Assembly: GCF_905171765.1 (NCBI RefSeq)
Contig: NC_053392.1
Coordinates: forward strand, 445,808,837-445,872,836
Length of the DNA: 64,000 nt
Direction: 5' to 3'
Origin: Bufo bufo
Taxonomy: Eukaryota; Chordata; Amphibia; Anura; Bufonidae
Both the position numbers and the translations under genes were made by a program. Numbering within the stretch: the stretch's first letter is position 1; every line of letters begins with the position of its first letter. Shown here piece after piece: positions 47,501-60,000 of this stretch. Under the pieces are notes generated by a model. That model saw only the letters and a list, made by a program, of their open reading frames with translations. It had not been told where the DNA came from and did not search any database.

Positions 47501-48665
47501 CTCAGATATAGAACTATCTAACCTAACCAACTCTCAGTTAGCAGGACTATGGGGCATCAAAGGACATCACCCCCCAATAGAAGGATTGTCCAAAGGGGTA
47601 TACTCTGTCTTTAATGCCTTATCTAAGCATACACACCTACTTTCTGAGCCCCCAAGACTCATGCCTTCTGCTCTAAGTCCATTTTTAGTTTACCCAAATG
47701 TCACCAACCCTCCAGATTTTTGGAACCTTTTCAAAGATTTAAATATCGAGGAACTACTGTCACATACCAAAACACCAGCTGATACAAATGCAATTTGCTC
47801 CCAACGCCTAAAACAGGCCAATTTTTTAGACCTGAAAGTCTTCAAAGATACATGCTCTAAGTTACGCGCCAAATATGTACTAAAGAAGGAGGCTACTTGG
47901 TTTGAGAAAATGGCACAAGGGCAAACGACACCTAAACATGCAATCTCTACTATATATAAAAATATACAATGTTCATTAAAAAAGAACAAACCAGCTTATA
48001 TCACTCAATGGGAAAAGGATTTGGGAGTATCCTTTAATGTAGCGGATATTGACCAAATACATCTGAGATCCCATGGATTCTCTAGGTGCGTAAAAATACA
48101 GGAACATTCGTATAAAACGATGATCAGATGGTATAATGACCCCAGCAAACTCCACAAAATGAGTATAACAAGGTCAAATACATGCTGGCGATGCTCTCAA
48201 GGAGAAGGCACACTTGGCCATATATTTTGGTCATGTCCGTTAATTACCAATTTTTGGTCCCAAATAGAAACAAAAATAAACCAGATATGTAGTACCTCCC
48301 TCCAACTTTCGTCTGTCTCAGTATTACTGTGGCTACCCTCTAAGGGATGGACCCCTAAACCGTTTGACCTCCCTACATGGCTTGTCCAAGCAGCCAGGTC
48401 TCTCATTCCGCTACATTGGCTTGACCCAAATCCTCCTTCCCTTACTCAATGGCAGATGAAAGTCGACCAATTATACCTTATGGAAGAACTTAGTAGTTGG
48501 GCCAGCAGATCTCATTCCAAATTTTTGCGATTATGGAGCGATTATGGAGCCCATGGAGTAACTATAGAAAAGTCTGACTTGATATATGTTTTCATTGTCC
48601 TACTCTTCTACCCACCTACACACGTACACCTATGCACTATACTATTAACTGTACCACCAGAATAA
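44538..48665 (+). pseudogene. ORF2: L1 ORF2 protein (endonuclease / reverse transcriptase), broken
   Basis: ORF2p nicks target DNA and primes reverse transcription there. From the ATG at 44538: an APE-type endonuclease (SFNVRGFNSPQKR; LQETHL; GGDLNV; SDHAPV), then the RT with LPNGKAPGPDGLPAGYY, SYRPISLLNLD, motif A at about 46322 and GTRQGCPLSPTLF. The second Asp of motif A (DAEKAFD in relatives) is His here (46341-46343). The frame stops at 46601; FTDDLLLL (catalytic Asp pair, 46627-46638) is in the next frame. A 279-bp rearranged duplication (46905-47183) follows, after which the original frame runs 47256-48665, with the CWRC...GHIFWSCP finger. Confidence 0.9.
46905..47183 (+). repeat. Rearranged internal duplication in L1 ORF2
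   Basis: 46905-47021 repeats 46321-46440. 47025-47183 repeats 46750-46908 with a constant offset of 275. The stretch between the two sources (about 46445-46749), which includes the catalytic FTDD, is absent from the copy. Confidence 0.9.
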
Positions 48666-49583
48666 TCAATTACTCCTCTGCCATCTGTTTATTGTCGCCC
48701 CATAAGAATGCAAAATTATAGAGGTAAAAGCCGTGACCTGTATGTATTTCTATGTATGTATTTAAGTATACAACATCTTTCATTAGCCACACACCATACC
48801 TTACTGGTTTTAAAGAGCTCTCCTGGGAATGACCTGTGACATCTGTATCCTTAGGAGGATATTCAATTCCTCCAACTATTTGCACATGTTTATGTTGTAA
48901 TTGTTATACCCCATCATAGAAGTCTCTGCTGAGCGAAGCTGAGCCCAACGAAGAAGTCAATCCCATGTCCCAATCGGACATGAAAAAAAGTAGATGATAC
49001 CTTTATTTGTACACACGCCTAGACTTTGCATACTCTGATGGGTATTTGTTATATATACTTGTTTTAATATCTGTATTTATGTGAAAACGTATATAATACG
49101 AGATAACGCAAACTATACTTACATTTTCATTTTGAAAATCAATAAAACTAGATAAGATATTTGCTAAAAAAAAAAATTAGGCAGCGGTGGCAGGCGCTTA
49201 TTGGGCCATTGTGGCAGGCACTAATTGGGCAGCGGTGGCGGTACACTGAACTGGCCCCCTGTTTAAAAAGTTTGAGTACCCCTGCTGTATTATTTGGAAA
49301 GTCTGGTTGCTGGTCACATGACATAGCCAAGAAGCAGAAGGGAAGGGATAGTGTTAAGATGAAGGAGACGTTCTAGGCGTTAATGACGTAAATGTTTGAC
49401 TACGTCTTCAGTTGGAAATGATCCAGAAAATCGCTTTAATAACCTCTGCTTTCTTTAATAAAGTTTTGAAACACTTGATACACAGACCTATGCCTGTGTA
49501 GGTTTTTCTCTATGGATATCCATAACTTCTAGTTTGGAGTCCACCGCTCATCCGGCATTGGGGTATTTGCCCCAACAGAAACT

Positions 49584-49600
49584 TGGCGCCCGATACGTGG
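49584..49600 (+). promoter_or_regulatory. Retroviral primer-binding site, tRNA-Lys type
   Basis: TGGCGCCCGATACGTGG lies 6 bases after the LTR end at 49577. Its first nine bases, TGGCGCCCG, match the complement of the 3' end of vertebrate tRNA-Lys used by many retroviruses; the later bases differ. Confidence 0.75.
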
Positions 49601-51229
49601 CGTACGACTAAGTCCTTCCTGCTGAGATCCCCGATGCCTGGATGTGCTACACCGGGAAAAACAGATGAAAATCAGCGCTGAGGTACAAGCTTTTTCTTAC
49701 AAGTAGTCTGTACCTCCCTGTCTGGCATTTGTCTTGTTCGAGGGTGCGGCAGAGTATAAGGTAACTTTATAGTTGTGCCTAATTTATGTTTAAGAATCTG
49801 TGGCCCTGATGAAGGGCTAGCAGATAAGTGCATGAGTGTGGTTGGATTTAAACAAGGATTTTAGCTAGGAATTGCTTGGGATTGTTCTAGGAGTAACTGT
49901 CTACATATTTGTCATTGTTTATTGTGTGTGTAGAATCTGGAAGGAAGCTAGGGGAAGGGACGGAGGGATGAATATGCAGGACTTGCGGGAAACAGAATCC
50001 AGATTGGACTGAAAACTGCAGAGTGTGTGGTCCCCAGATACAGCACTGGATTATATCCAGTACTATTGAGAACAGGGATGATACCACAGGTCCCTCAGGC
50101 GCCCAGCGCCGATGGAGCTGGTGGTGGAGATGGCCAAGACGGTTAACAGGCAGCACTACATCCTCAGGCTCCCCATTATTTTCAACAGCACCTTATACAG
50201 TATGTTCCATGGAGTCCTAAGGCCCAACTGGGACTAATGTCAAGGATACCTGACCCACTGACGCGACCCATGCCTACATCCCGAATGTTACAACAGATAC
50301 AGGCCACTTACAGAGCAACATGGGCAGACTTATTAAATGACTTGGTAGCCCTGAAGTTAGGGGAGGCACAGTATAGCTCGGGTAAGAATACCCTAGAGGG
50401 TGACAGATTGACAAATGACCCAAATGTGGTCTGGAGGGATTGGAAGAAGACAGAACAGTCAGGGACAGAGTACTGCAGGACTTTTGGTAGATGGGCCAGG
50501 ACAAAGGAGGATGAGAGTTCACGGAGCCTGAAGGACATAGTGCAGGAGGCTAAAACAGGATGTAGTCTCCTTTGAGTCAAGACTAAGAACTGTCCGGACA
50601 GACATGGGGTGAGATGCTGCAGGACAAATGGGAGGAAAAACTTCTCACGTCTGCCTTCATGGAAGGACTTAATTTAGGATTTGGGGTGTTAAAGTGCCTT
50701 GTGAGCCAGACCCAAATCCTGGGATTGGACTGAGACAGACCATGGGGACCATACCAAGTAAGTCCGGGGAGAAAAAGAGGAAAACTGCCAGACAAATAGT
50801 AAGAGAGAGAGTAGAAAAGAGACAGTATAGACATATGCAGCTGGACTGCGGACGATTACAGGATGTGATTCAAATGAAGAACTGAGTGTGGAAACTTGCT
50901 TGGTACAGTGCAGAGGAAGTATTATGTCTTGCCTGTCCGTGTATTTGTGTGACCTGTTGCCCGGTGAATATGTCGCAGAACCCGTAGGAACTCTGTTTGC
51001 TGAGATAGAGAACATATGGAGACGGAAAGCTGGAGTATGAAGAGTGAGAGACAGGGGAGAATGCAGGGGCTGCTTGCAGCTGCGGGGACTAATGTCACGA
51101 CATTGGAATGTGTGATAGTGAGAACACTGTCTGCAATTTTAAGAGAAAACAACAAGGCAATGTATGTGAGTTACTTAGTGTGAGTGTATGGAGCTCCAGA
51201 AAATGTTATTTGTTAATATCTTCTAAGAC

Positions 51230-51263
<34 letters not shown>

Positions 51264-51450
51264 ATGTATGGGAAATATTTCTTTATGTTTATGTGAGCAA
51301 AATCAGCTTTACTGATGGAATCATCACAAAAACACAGGGAGGTGTGTGCTATGGTTTTAGGTAAAAAGGAGTAAAATTATTCTATTCTGGATATTATTAT
51401 AAAAAAGTAACAAAAAAAACCCACTATGATGAACAGACATAGGGAAACTC
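49601..51450 (+). pseudogene. gag: ERV leader and gag region, decayed
   Basis: By position between the PBS and pol this should hold the leader and gag. An open segment at 50237-50575 (ending KDIVQEAKTGCSLL) may be part of a capsid region, but no diagnostic motif (major homology region or zinc knuckle) was seen. A (GT) tract of about 30 bp lies at 51230-51260. Assignment rests on position only. Confidence 0.4.
51230..51260. repeat. GT microsatellite
   Basis: About 15 GT dinucleotides in the ERV gag-pol interval. Confidence 0.9.
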
Positions 51451-53694
51451 ATCGTGTCTCCGGTTACTGTGTATTTTAAGTCAGGATGTCAACCCCCTAG
51501 AGTGAAGCAGGACCCCTTCCTCAGTCATGCCCAGGAGAGAGCAGTGGCCAGTAAAATTGATGCTTTTCTCCAGCCCTGTGTATTCCAAAGCATGATGAGG
51601 AATTTAACCTGTTCTGTTCAGAAATGCAGGGTCACAGTACTGCTGTGCTTACTTACAATCATGGTGAACGTCAATGCCCAGTGGCATACTTCTCAGCTAG
51701 ATTAGATCCTGTTGCTCGAGGCAATGATTGAAAAAGCCTCAGAAGTAGTGTTGGACTACCCGGTGATTGTGCAAACTCCCCATGACATACAGGGCATTCT
51801 CACACAGGTGCAACCAAAACATATTTCTCAGACTCCAATGTGCCCTTCTCATGCCAGACCATATTGGTTTCAAAAGACATACTACACTGAATCCTGCTAC
51901 TTTGTTACCAATCACAGATTTAGAAATGAGGGAGGGTAGCACAGGTAACCTTTTTGTCTGATTGAGCTGAAAATGATCCTCATGATTGTATACAGTTGAT
52001 GCAACAAGAAACTTTTGGATTATCTCCTGTGTATGAAAAACCTCTTGATAGCCCTGATGTTGAGTATTTTGTAGATGAAAGCAGGTTTATGGTTGAAGAT
52101 GGCTGGTTCCACACTGGATATGTAGTGGTCACACAGCATGAGGTAGCCATTGCTAAACCACTCCCTCCGCACATGTGTTCGCAGGAGACAGAGTTGAAGG
52201 CACTCACTGAGGTGTGTAAAATGGCCGAAGGGAAGAAGGTAAACATCTACACGGACTCCAGGTATGCTTTTGGGATTGCACATGACTATGGACCCATATG
52301 GCGGGCTAGAGACTTTTTGACTTCTGCAGGTCAGCCCATTAAAAACAAAGACTCTGTGCTTGAACTAATGAACTCTTTACTGTTGCCAGAAGAAGTTGCT
52401 ATTGTGAAAGTAAAGGATCACACAAGGTGTACCACGGCAGAGGTAAAAGGCAATGACAGAGCTGATAAGGCAGCCAAGCTAGCTGTGCTTCGGATACTGA
52501 GTGCTGATGCCACCCCGGTAAGAGCCTTAAAACCTATGAATATAGCCAAAGACACTCTGATCAAATTGTCTGAGCAGGCCCCACCTGAAGAAAAAAAACT
52601 ATGGACTAAACAAGGGGCTGGGCCAGATAGCCAAGGACTATAGAGAAACCAAGACAGAATCTGCCTGCCATGCCCTCTGTACCCGGTTATGGCTCAGGAG
52701 GCCCATGGGCCTACACATCTGTCAAAAGGTGCCATGGTGAGTGGTGTGGTAAATATTGGCTAGATTGCTCCAGGGTTTTTTACAGTTGCAGCCATTTTGT
52801 GCAAGGATGCATGGTCTGTGCATTGAATAATCCAGGGCAAGTAGTGAAGACTCCAAGCAAGCACACCCCTAGGCCACTTTACCCATTTCAGAGACTGCAG
52901 ATAGACTACATACAACTATCAAAGGTAGGAGTGTATGAATTTGTTCTCGTGTGTGTTGATCTCTTTTCAGGTTGGCCGGAAGCCTCCCAATAGCCAAAGC
53001 CAGTGCCAAGAACACTGCAAAGAAACTGGTCAGTGAAATGATATGAGGTATGGTGTTCCTGAAGTTATTGAGTCAGACAGAGGTTCCCACTTTACAGGTA
53101 AAGTGATGAGAGGTTATGCAAGCATTAGGGGTGACCCAAGCCTTTCATACAGCTTACCATCCCCAGCAGTGGCCCAGTTGAGCGCCTGAATGGCACATTG
53201 AAACTGAAAAAACAGAAGGCCATGCGGGAGACCCAGAGGCTCTGGACAGAGTGTTTGCCTCTAGCCTTATATTCCATAAGTACCACTCCAAACAAGAAGA
53301 CATGGTTATCTCCATGTGAGGTATTGTTTGGCAGTGCCCCAAGGCTAGGATTGTATTTTCAACAGTTGCAGTTGCAGACTGATAGTATGGTCAGTTGCAT
53401 GAATGCCTTTACTAAAAGGTTAGATCACACTCATAAACAAGGGTTTGCTTTCATTCCAGACCCTGATTCAGTAGAAGACACACAGTCTTGAGCCTGGAGA
53501 TTGGGTGGTGATAAAGAGGCATGTGAGGAAAACCTTTGAGCCCAGAGTTGATGGTCCCTTCCAAGTCCTGTTGAAAACTGCAACCTCTTTAAAAGGTGGA
53601 AGGAAAGCCTAACTGGATTCACGCCTCACATTGCAAAAAAGTGTCCAACCCTTGTACTGTTACTCCTGGCTCTGAGCATTCAAGCTCTGCATGT
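51451..53694 (+). pseudogene. pol: ERV pol, gamma/epsilon-like, decayed and deleted
   Basis: An RT N-terminal scrap (51480-51590) joins directly to the RT/RNase H connection near 51600, so most of the RT, including YXDD, is deleted. RNase H follows (51996-52643), with the FVDESR, ETELKAL, TDSRYAFGIA and GNDRADKAAK blocks. Integrase is at 52700-53640: LQIDYIQL and VDLFSGWPEA (first catalytic Asp), ESDRGSHFTG (second Asp) and GPVERLNGTLK (Glu), crossing frameshifts near 52990 and 53150. The C-terminal SH3-like part (GDWVVIKRH) is near 53505. The hAT at 53748 interrupts whatever follows. Confidence 0.85.
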
Positions 53695-54035
53695 GAACCT
53701 AAAAAGTCACTGGGACAATGCCCTTATTAGGCATCATCAGGTCATGTTTAGAGTTGAGCGAACACCTGGATGTTCGGGTTCGAGAAGTTCGGCCGAACTT
53801 CCCGGAAATGTTCGGGTTCGGGATCCGAACCCGACCCGAAATTCGTCCCGAACCCCATTGAAGTCAATGGGGACCCGAACTTTTCGGCACTAAAAAGGCT
53901 GTAAAACAGCCCAGGAAAAAGCTAGAGGGCTGCAAAAGGCAGCAACATGTAGGTAAATCCCCTGCAAACAAATGTAGAAAGGGAAATGAATAAAAATAAA
54001 AAATAAAATAAATAAAAATTTATCAATATCAATTG

Positions 54036-57000
54036 GAGAGAGGTCCCATAGCAGAGAATCTGGCTTCACGTCAGCAAAGAATGAGTCTCTTCATGCCATA
54101 GCAGAGAATCTGGCTTCACGTAACCCACCACTGTAACAGTTCATTGTCATATATTTAGGCCCCGGCACCCAGGCAGAGGAGAGAGGTCCCGTAACAGAGA
54201 ATCTGGCTTCATGTCAGCAGAGAATCAGTCTGCATGTCATAGCAGAGAATCAGGGTTTACGTCACCCAACAATGGAACAGTCCATTGTCAGATATCTAGG
54301 CCCAGCTACCCAGGCAGAGGAGAGAGGTCCCGTAACAGAGAATCTGGCTTCATGTCAGCAGAGAATCAGTCTGCATGTCATAGCAGAGAATCAGGCTTTA
54401 CGTCACCCAACACTGGAGCAGTCCATTGTCAGATATTTAGGCCCAGGCACCCAGGCAGAGGAGAGAGGTCCCGTAACAGAGAATCTGGCTTCATGTCAGC
54501 AAAGAATCAGTCTCAATGTCATAGCAGAGAATCAGGCTTCACGTCACCCACCACTGGAACAGGCCACTGTCAGATATTTTTAGGCCCCGGCACCCAGACA
54601 GAGGAGAGAGGTCCCATAACAGAGATTCAAGCTTCATGTCAGCAGAGAATCAGTCTGCATGTCATAGCAGATAATCATGCTTTACGTCACCCAACACTGG
54701 AACAGTCCATTGTCAGATATTTAGGCCCAGGCACCCAGGCAGAGGAGAGAGGTCCCGTAACAGAGAATCTGGCTTCATGTCAGCAGAGAATCAGTCTGCA
54801 TGTTATAGCAGAGAATCAGGCTTTACGTCACCCAACACTGGAACAGTCCATTGTCAGATATTTAGGCCCAGGCACCCAGGCAGAGGAGAGAGGTCCCGTA
54901 ACAGAGAATCTGGCTTCATGTCAGCAGAGAATCAGTCTGCATGTCCTAGCAGAGAATCATGCTTTACGTCACCCAACACTGGAACAGTCCATTGTCAGAT
55001 ATTTAGGCCCAGGCACCCAGGCAGAGGAGAGAGGTCCCGTAACAGAGAATCTGGCTTCATGTCAGCAGAGAATCAGTCTGCATGTCCTAGCAGAGAATCA
55101 TGCCTTACGTCACCCAACAGTGGAACAGTCCATTGTCATATATTTAGGTCCAGGCACCCAGGCAGAGGAGAGAAGTCCCATAACAGAGAATATGGCTTCA
55201 TGTCAGCAGAGAATCAGTCTGCATGTCATAGCAGAGAATCAGGCTTTACGTCACCCAACACTGGAACAGTCCATTGTCAGATATTTAGGCCCAGGCACCC
55301 AGGCAGAGGAGAGAGGTCCCGTAACAGAGAATCTGGCTTCATGTCAGCAGAGAATCAGTCTACATGTCATAGCAGAGAATCAGGCTTTACGTCACCCAAC
55401 ACTGGAACAGTCCATTGTCAGATATTTAGGCCCAGGCACCCAGGCAGAGGAGAGAGGTCCCGTACCAGAGAATCTGGCTTCATGTCAGCAGAGAATCAGT
55501 CTGCATGTCATAGCAGAGAATCAGGCTTTACGTCACCCAACACTGGAACAGTCCATTGTCAGATATTTAGGCCCAGGCACCCAGGCAGAGGAGAGAGGTC
55601 CCGTAACAGAGAATCTAGCTTCATGTAAGCAAAGAATCAGTCTTCATGTCATAGCAGAGAATCAGGCTTCACGTCACCCACCACTGGAACAGGCTACTGT
55701 CAGATATTTTTAGGCCCCGGCACCCAGACAGAGGAGAGAGGTCCCATAACAGAGATTCAGGCTTCATGTCAGCAGAGAATCAGTCTGCATGTCATAGCAG
55801 ATAATCATGCTTTACGTCACCCAACACTGGAACAGTCCATTGTCAGATATTTAGGCCCAGGCACCCAGGCAGAGGAGAGAGGTCCCGTAACAGAGAATCT
55901 GGCTTCATGTCAGCAGAGAATCAGTCTGCATGTCATAGCAGAGAATCAGGCTTTACGTCACCCACCACTGGAACAGGCCACTGTCAAATATTTTTAGGCC
56001 CCGGCACCCAGACAGAGGAGAGAGGTCCCATAACAGAGATTCAGGCTTCATGTCAGCAGAGAATCAGTCTGCTTGTCATAGCAGAGAATCATGCTTTACG
56101 TCACCCAACACTGGAACAGTCCATTGTCAGATATTTAGGCCCAGGCACCCAGGCAGAGGAGAGAGGTCCCGTAACAGAGAATCTGGCTTCATGTCAGCAG
56201 AGAATCAGTCTGCATGTCATAGCAGAGAATCAGGCTTTACGTCACCCAACACTGGAACAGTCCATTGTCAGATATTTAGGCCCAGGCAGAGGAGAGAGGT
56301 CCCGTAACAGAGAATCTGGCTTCATGTCAGCAGAGAATCAGTCTGCTTGTCATAGCAGAGAATCATGCTTTACGTCACCCAACACTGGAACAGTCCATTG
56401 TCAGATATTTAGGCCCAGGCACCCAGGCACAGGAGAGAGGTCCCGTAACAGAGAATCTGGCTTCATGTCAGCAGAGAATCAGTCTGCATGTCATAGCAGA
56501 GAATCAGGCTTTACGTCACCCAACAATGAAACAGTCCATTGTCAGATATTTAGGCCCAGGCACCCAGGCAGAGGAGAGAGGTCCCGTAACAGAGAATCTG
56601 GCTTCATGTCAGCAGAGAATCAGTCTTCATGTCATAGCGGAGAATCAGGCTTTACGTCACCCAACACTGGAACAGTCCATTGTCAAATATTTAGGCCCAG
56701 ACACCTAGGCAGAGGAGAGAGGTCCCGTAACAGAGAATCTGGCTTCATGTCAGCAGAGAATCAGTCTGCATGTCCTAGCAGAGAATCATGCTTTACGTCA
56801 CCCAACACTGGAACAGTCCATTGTCAGATATTTAGGCCCAGGCACCCAGGCAGAGGAGAGAGGTCCCGTAACAGAGAATCTGGCTTCATGTCAGCAAAGA
56901 ATCAGTCTTCATGTCATAGCAGAGAATCAGGCTTCACGTCACCCTCCACTGGAACAGGCCACTGTCAGATATTTTTAGGCCCCGGCACCCAGACAGAGGA

Positions 57001-60000
57001 GAGAGGTCCCGTAACAGAGATTCAGGCTTCATGTCAGCAGAGAATCAGTCTGAATGTGATAGCAGAGAATCATGCTTTACGTCACCCAACACTGGAACAG
57101 TCCATTGTCAGATATTTAGGCCCAGGCACCCAGGCAGAGGAGAGAGGTCCCGTAACAGAGAATCTGGCTTCATGTCAGCAGAGAATCAGTCTGCATGTCA
57201 TAGCAGAGAATCAGGCTTTACGTCACCCAACACTGGAACAGTCCATTGTCAGATATTTAGGCCCAGGCACCCAGGCAGAGGAGAGAGGTCCCATAACAGA
57301 GAATCTGGCTTCATGTCAGCAGAGAATCAGTCTGCATGTCATAGCAGAGAATCCGGCTTTACGTCACCCAACACTGGAACAGTCCATTGTCAGATATTTA
57401 GGCCCAGGCACCCAGGCAGAGGAGAGAGGTCCCGTAACAGAGAATCTGGCTTCATGTCAGCAGAGAATCAGTCTGTATGTCATCGCAGAGAATCCGGCTT
57501 TACGTCACCCAACACTGGAACAGTCCATTGTCAGATATTTAGGCCTAGGCACCCAGGCAGAGGAGAGAGGTCCCGTAACAGAGAATCTGGCTTCATGTCA
57601 GCAGAGAATCAGTCTACATGTCATAGCAGAGAATCAGGCTTTACGTCACCCAACACTGGAACAGTCCATTGTCAGATATTTAGGCCCAGGCACCCAGGCA
57701 GAGGAGAAAGGTCCCGTACCAGAGAATCTGGCTTCATGTCAGCAGAGAATCAGTCTGCATGTCATAGCAGAGAATCAGGCTTTACGTCACCCAACACTGG
57801 AACAGTCCATTGTCAGATATTTAGGCCCAGGCACCCAGGCAGAGGAGAAAGGTCCCGTACCAGAGAATCTGGCTTCATGTCAGCAGAGAATCAGTCTGCA
57901 TGTCATAGCAGAGAATCAGGCTTTACGTCACCCAACACTGGAACAGTCCATTGTCAGATATTTAGGCCCAGGCACCCAGGCAGAGGAGAGAGGTCCCGTA
58001 ACAGAGAATCTAGCTTCATGTAAGCAAAGAATCAGTCTTCATGTCATAGCAGAGAATCAGGCTTCACGTCACCCACCACTGGAACAGGCTACTGTCAGAT
58101 ATTTTTAGGCCCCGGCACCCAGACAGAGGAGAGAGGTCCCATAACAGAGATTCAGGCTTCATGTCAGCAGAGAATCAGTCTGCATGTCATAGCAGATAAT
58201 CATGCTTTACGTCACCCAACACTGGAACAGTCCATTGTCAGATATTTAGGCCCAGGCACCCAGGCAGAGGAGAGAGGTCCCGTAACAGAGAATCTGGCTT
58301 CATGTCAGCAGAGAATCAGTCTGCATGTCATAGCAGAGAATCAGGCTTTACGTCACCCACCACTGGAACAGGCCACTGTCAAATATTTTTAGGCCCCGGC
58401 ACCCAGACAGAGAAGAGAGGTCCCATAACAGAGATTCAGGCTTCATGTCAGCAGAGAATCAGTCTGCTTGTCATAGCAGAGAATCATGCTTTACGTCACC
58501 CAACACTGGAACAGTCCATTGTCAGATATTTAGGCCCAGGCACCCAGGCAGAGGAGAGAGGTCCCGTAACAGAGAATCTGGCTTCATGTCAGCAGAGAAT
58601 CAGTCTGCATGTCATAGCAGAGAATCAGGCTTTACGTCACCCAACACTGGAACAGTCCATTGTCAGATATTTAGGCCCAGGCAGAGGAGAGAGGTCCCGT
58701 AACAGAGAATCTGGCTTCATGTCAGCAGAGAATCAGTCTGCTTGTCATAGCAGAGAATCATGCTTTACGTCACCCAACACTGGAACAGTCCATTGTCAGA
58801 TATTTAGGCCCAGGCACCCAGGCACAGGAGAGAGGTCCCGTAACAGAGAATCTGGCTTCATGTCAGCAGAGAATCAGTCTGCATGTCATAGCAGAGAATC
58901 AGGCTTTACGTCACCCAACAATGAAACAGTCCATTGTCAGATATTTAGGCCCAGGCACCCAGGCAGAGGAGAGAGGTCCCGTAACAGAGAATCTGGCTTC
59001 ATGTCAGCAGAGAATCAGTCTTCATGTCATAGCGGAGAATCAGGCTTTACGTCACCCAACACTGGAACAGTCCATTGTCAAATATTTAGGCCCAGACACC
59101 TAGGCAGAGGAGAGAGGTCCCGTAACAGAGAATCTGGCTTCATGTCAGCAGAGAATCAGTCTGCATGTCCTAGCAGAGAATCATGCTTTACGTCACCCAA
59201 CACTGGAACAGTCCATTGTCAGATATTTAGGCCCAGGCACCCAGGCAGAGGAGAGAGGTCCCGTAACAGAGAATCTGGCTTCATGTCAGCAAAGAATCAG
59301 TCTTCATGTCATAGCAGAGAATCAGGCTTCACGTCACCCTCCACTGGAACAGGCCACTGTCAGATATTTTTAGGCCCCGGCACCCAGACAGAGGAGAGAG
59401 GTCCCGTAACAGAGATTCAGGCTTCATGTCAGCAGAGAATCAGTCTGAATGTGATAGCAGAGAATCATGCTTTACGTCACCCAACACTGGAACAGTCCAT
59501 TGTCAGATATTTAGGCCCAGGCACCCAGGCAGAGGAGAGAGGTCCCGTAACAGAGAATCTGGCTTCATGTCAGCAGAGAATCAGTCTGCATGTCATAGCA
59601 GAGAATCAGGCTTTACGTCACCCAACACTGGAACAGTCCATTGTCAGATATTTAGGCCCAGGCACCCAGGCAGAGGAGAGAGGTCCCATAACAGAGAATC
59701 TGGCTTCATGTCAGCAGAGAATCAGTCTGCATGTCATAGCAGAGAATCCGGCTTTACGTCACCCAACACTGGAACAGTCCATTGTCAGATATTTAGGCCC
59801 AGGCACCCAGGCAGAGGAGAGAGGTCCCGTAACAGAGAATCTGGCTTCATGTCAGCAGAGAATCAGTCTGTATGTCATCGCAGAGAATCCGGCTTTACGT
59901 CACCCAACACTGGAACAGTCCATTGTCAGATATTTAGGCCTAGGCACCCAGGCAGAGGAGAGAGGTCCCGTAACAGAGAATCTGGCTTCATGTCAGCAGA

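Larger units (their letters stand above)
41458..49174 (+). mobile_element. Full-length L1 non-LTR retrotransposon
   Basis: It is 7717 bp, flanked by the 16-bp duplication AATTAGGCAGCGGTGG (41442-41457 and 49175-49190). It starts GGGGGCGGAGCC and ends in about 11 A residues (the tail overlaps the duplication). It has a short 5' leader (93 bp), ORF1, a long middle region with an LTR-like insertion, and ORF2 with endonuclease, RT and C-terminal finger. It is damaged by stops, frameshifts and an internal duplication. Confidence 0.92.
40497..49284. mobile_element. hAT (Charlie-like) non-autonomous element holding an L1
   Basis: The 8-bp duplication CTGTATTA is at 40489-40496 and 49285-49292. The ends are CAGGGGTCCTCAAACT and, read inward from the right, CAGGGGTACTCAAACT. 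Without the L1 it is about 1.06 kb. Half of that is a 24-bp minisatellite. No transposase was found. The terminal sequence is like that of the vertebrate hAT-Charlie group. Confidence 0.92.
40240..49435. mobile_element. TTAA-flanked fold-back element holding a hAT and an L1
   Basis: TTAA is at 40236-40239 and 49436-49439. Inverted similarity exists between 40330-40365 (CTTCCCTTCT...GTCATGTGACCA) and 49310-49348 (TGGTCACATGAC...AGAAGGGAAGG). The outermost ends (AGAAGAACTCCC and, read inward, AGCGATTTTCTGG) match poorly, so assignment as one MITE is tentative. Confidence 0.5.
36953..49577 (+). mobile_element. ERV LTR, split by nested insertions
   Basis: It starts TGTTGGG (36953) and ends CCCAACA (49577), a perfect 7-bp terminal inversion. 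The LTR pieces are 36953-37518, 39997-40239 and 49440-49577, about 947 bp in total. Between them sit a nested hAT pair and a TTAA insertion with hAT and L1. An AATAAA at about 49457 lies 120 bp before the end, a usual poly(A) position; others are at 37463 and 40221. Env ends 38 bp upstream and a primer-binding site starts 7 bp downstream, so this LTR acts as both 3' and 5' LTR. The joining of pieces is inferred from target duplications. Confidence 0.7.
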
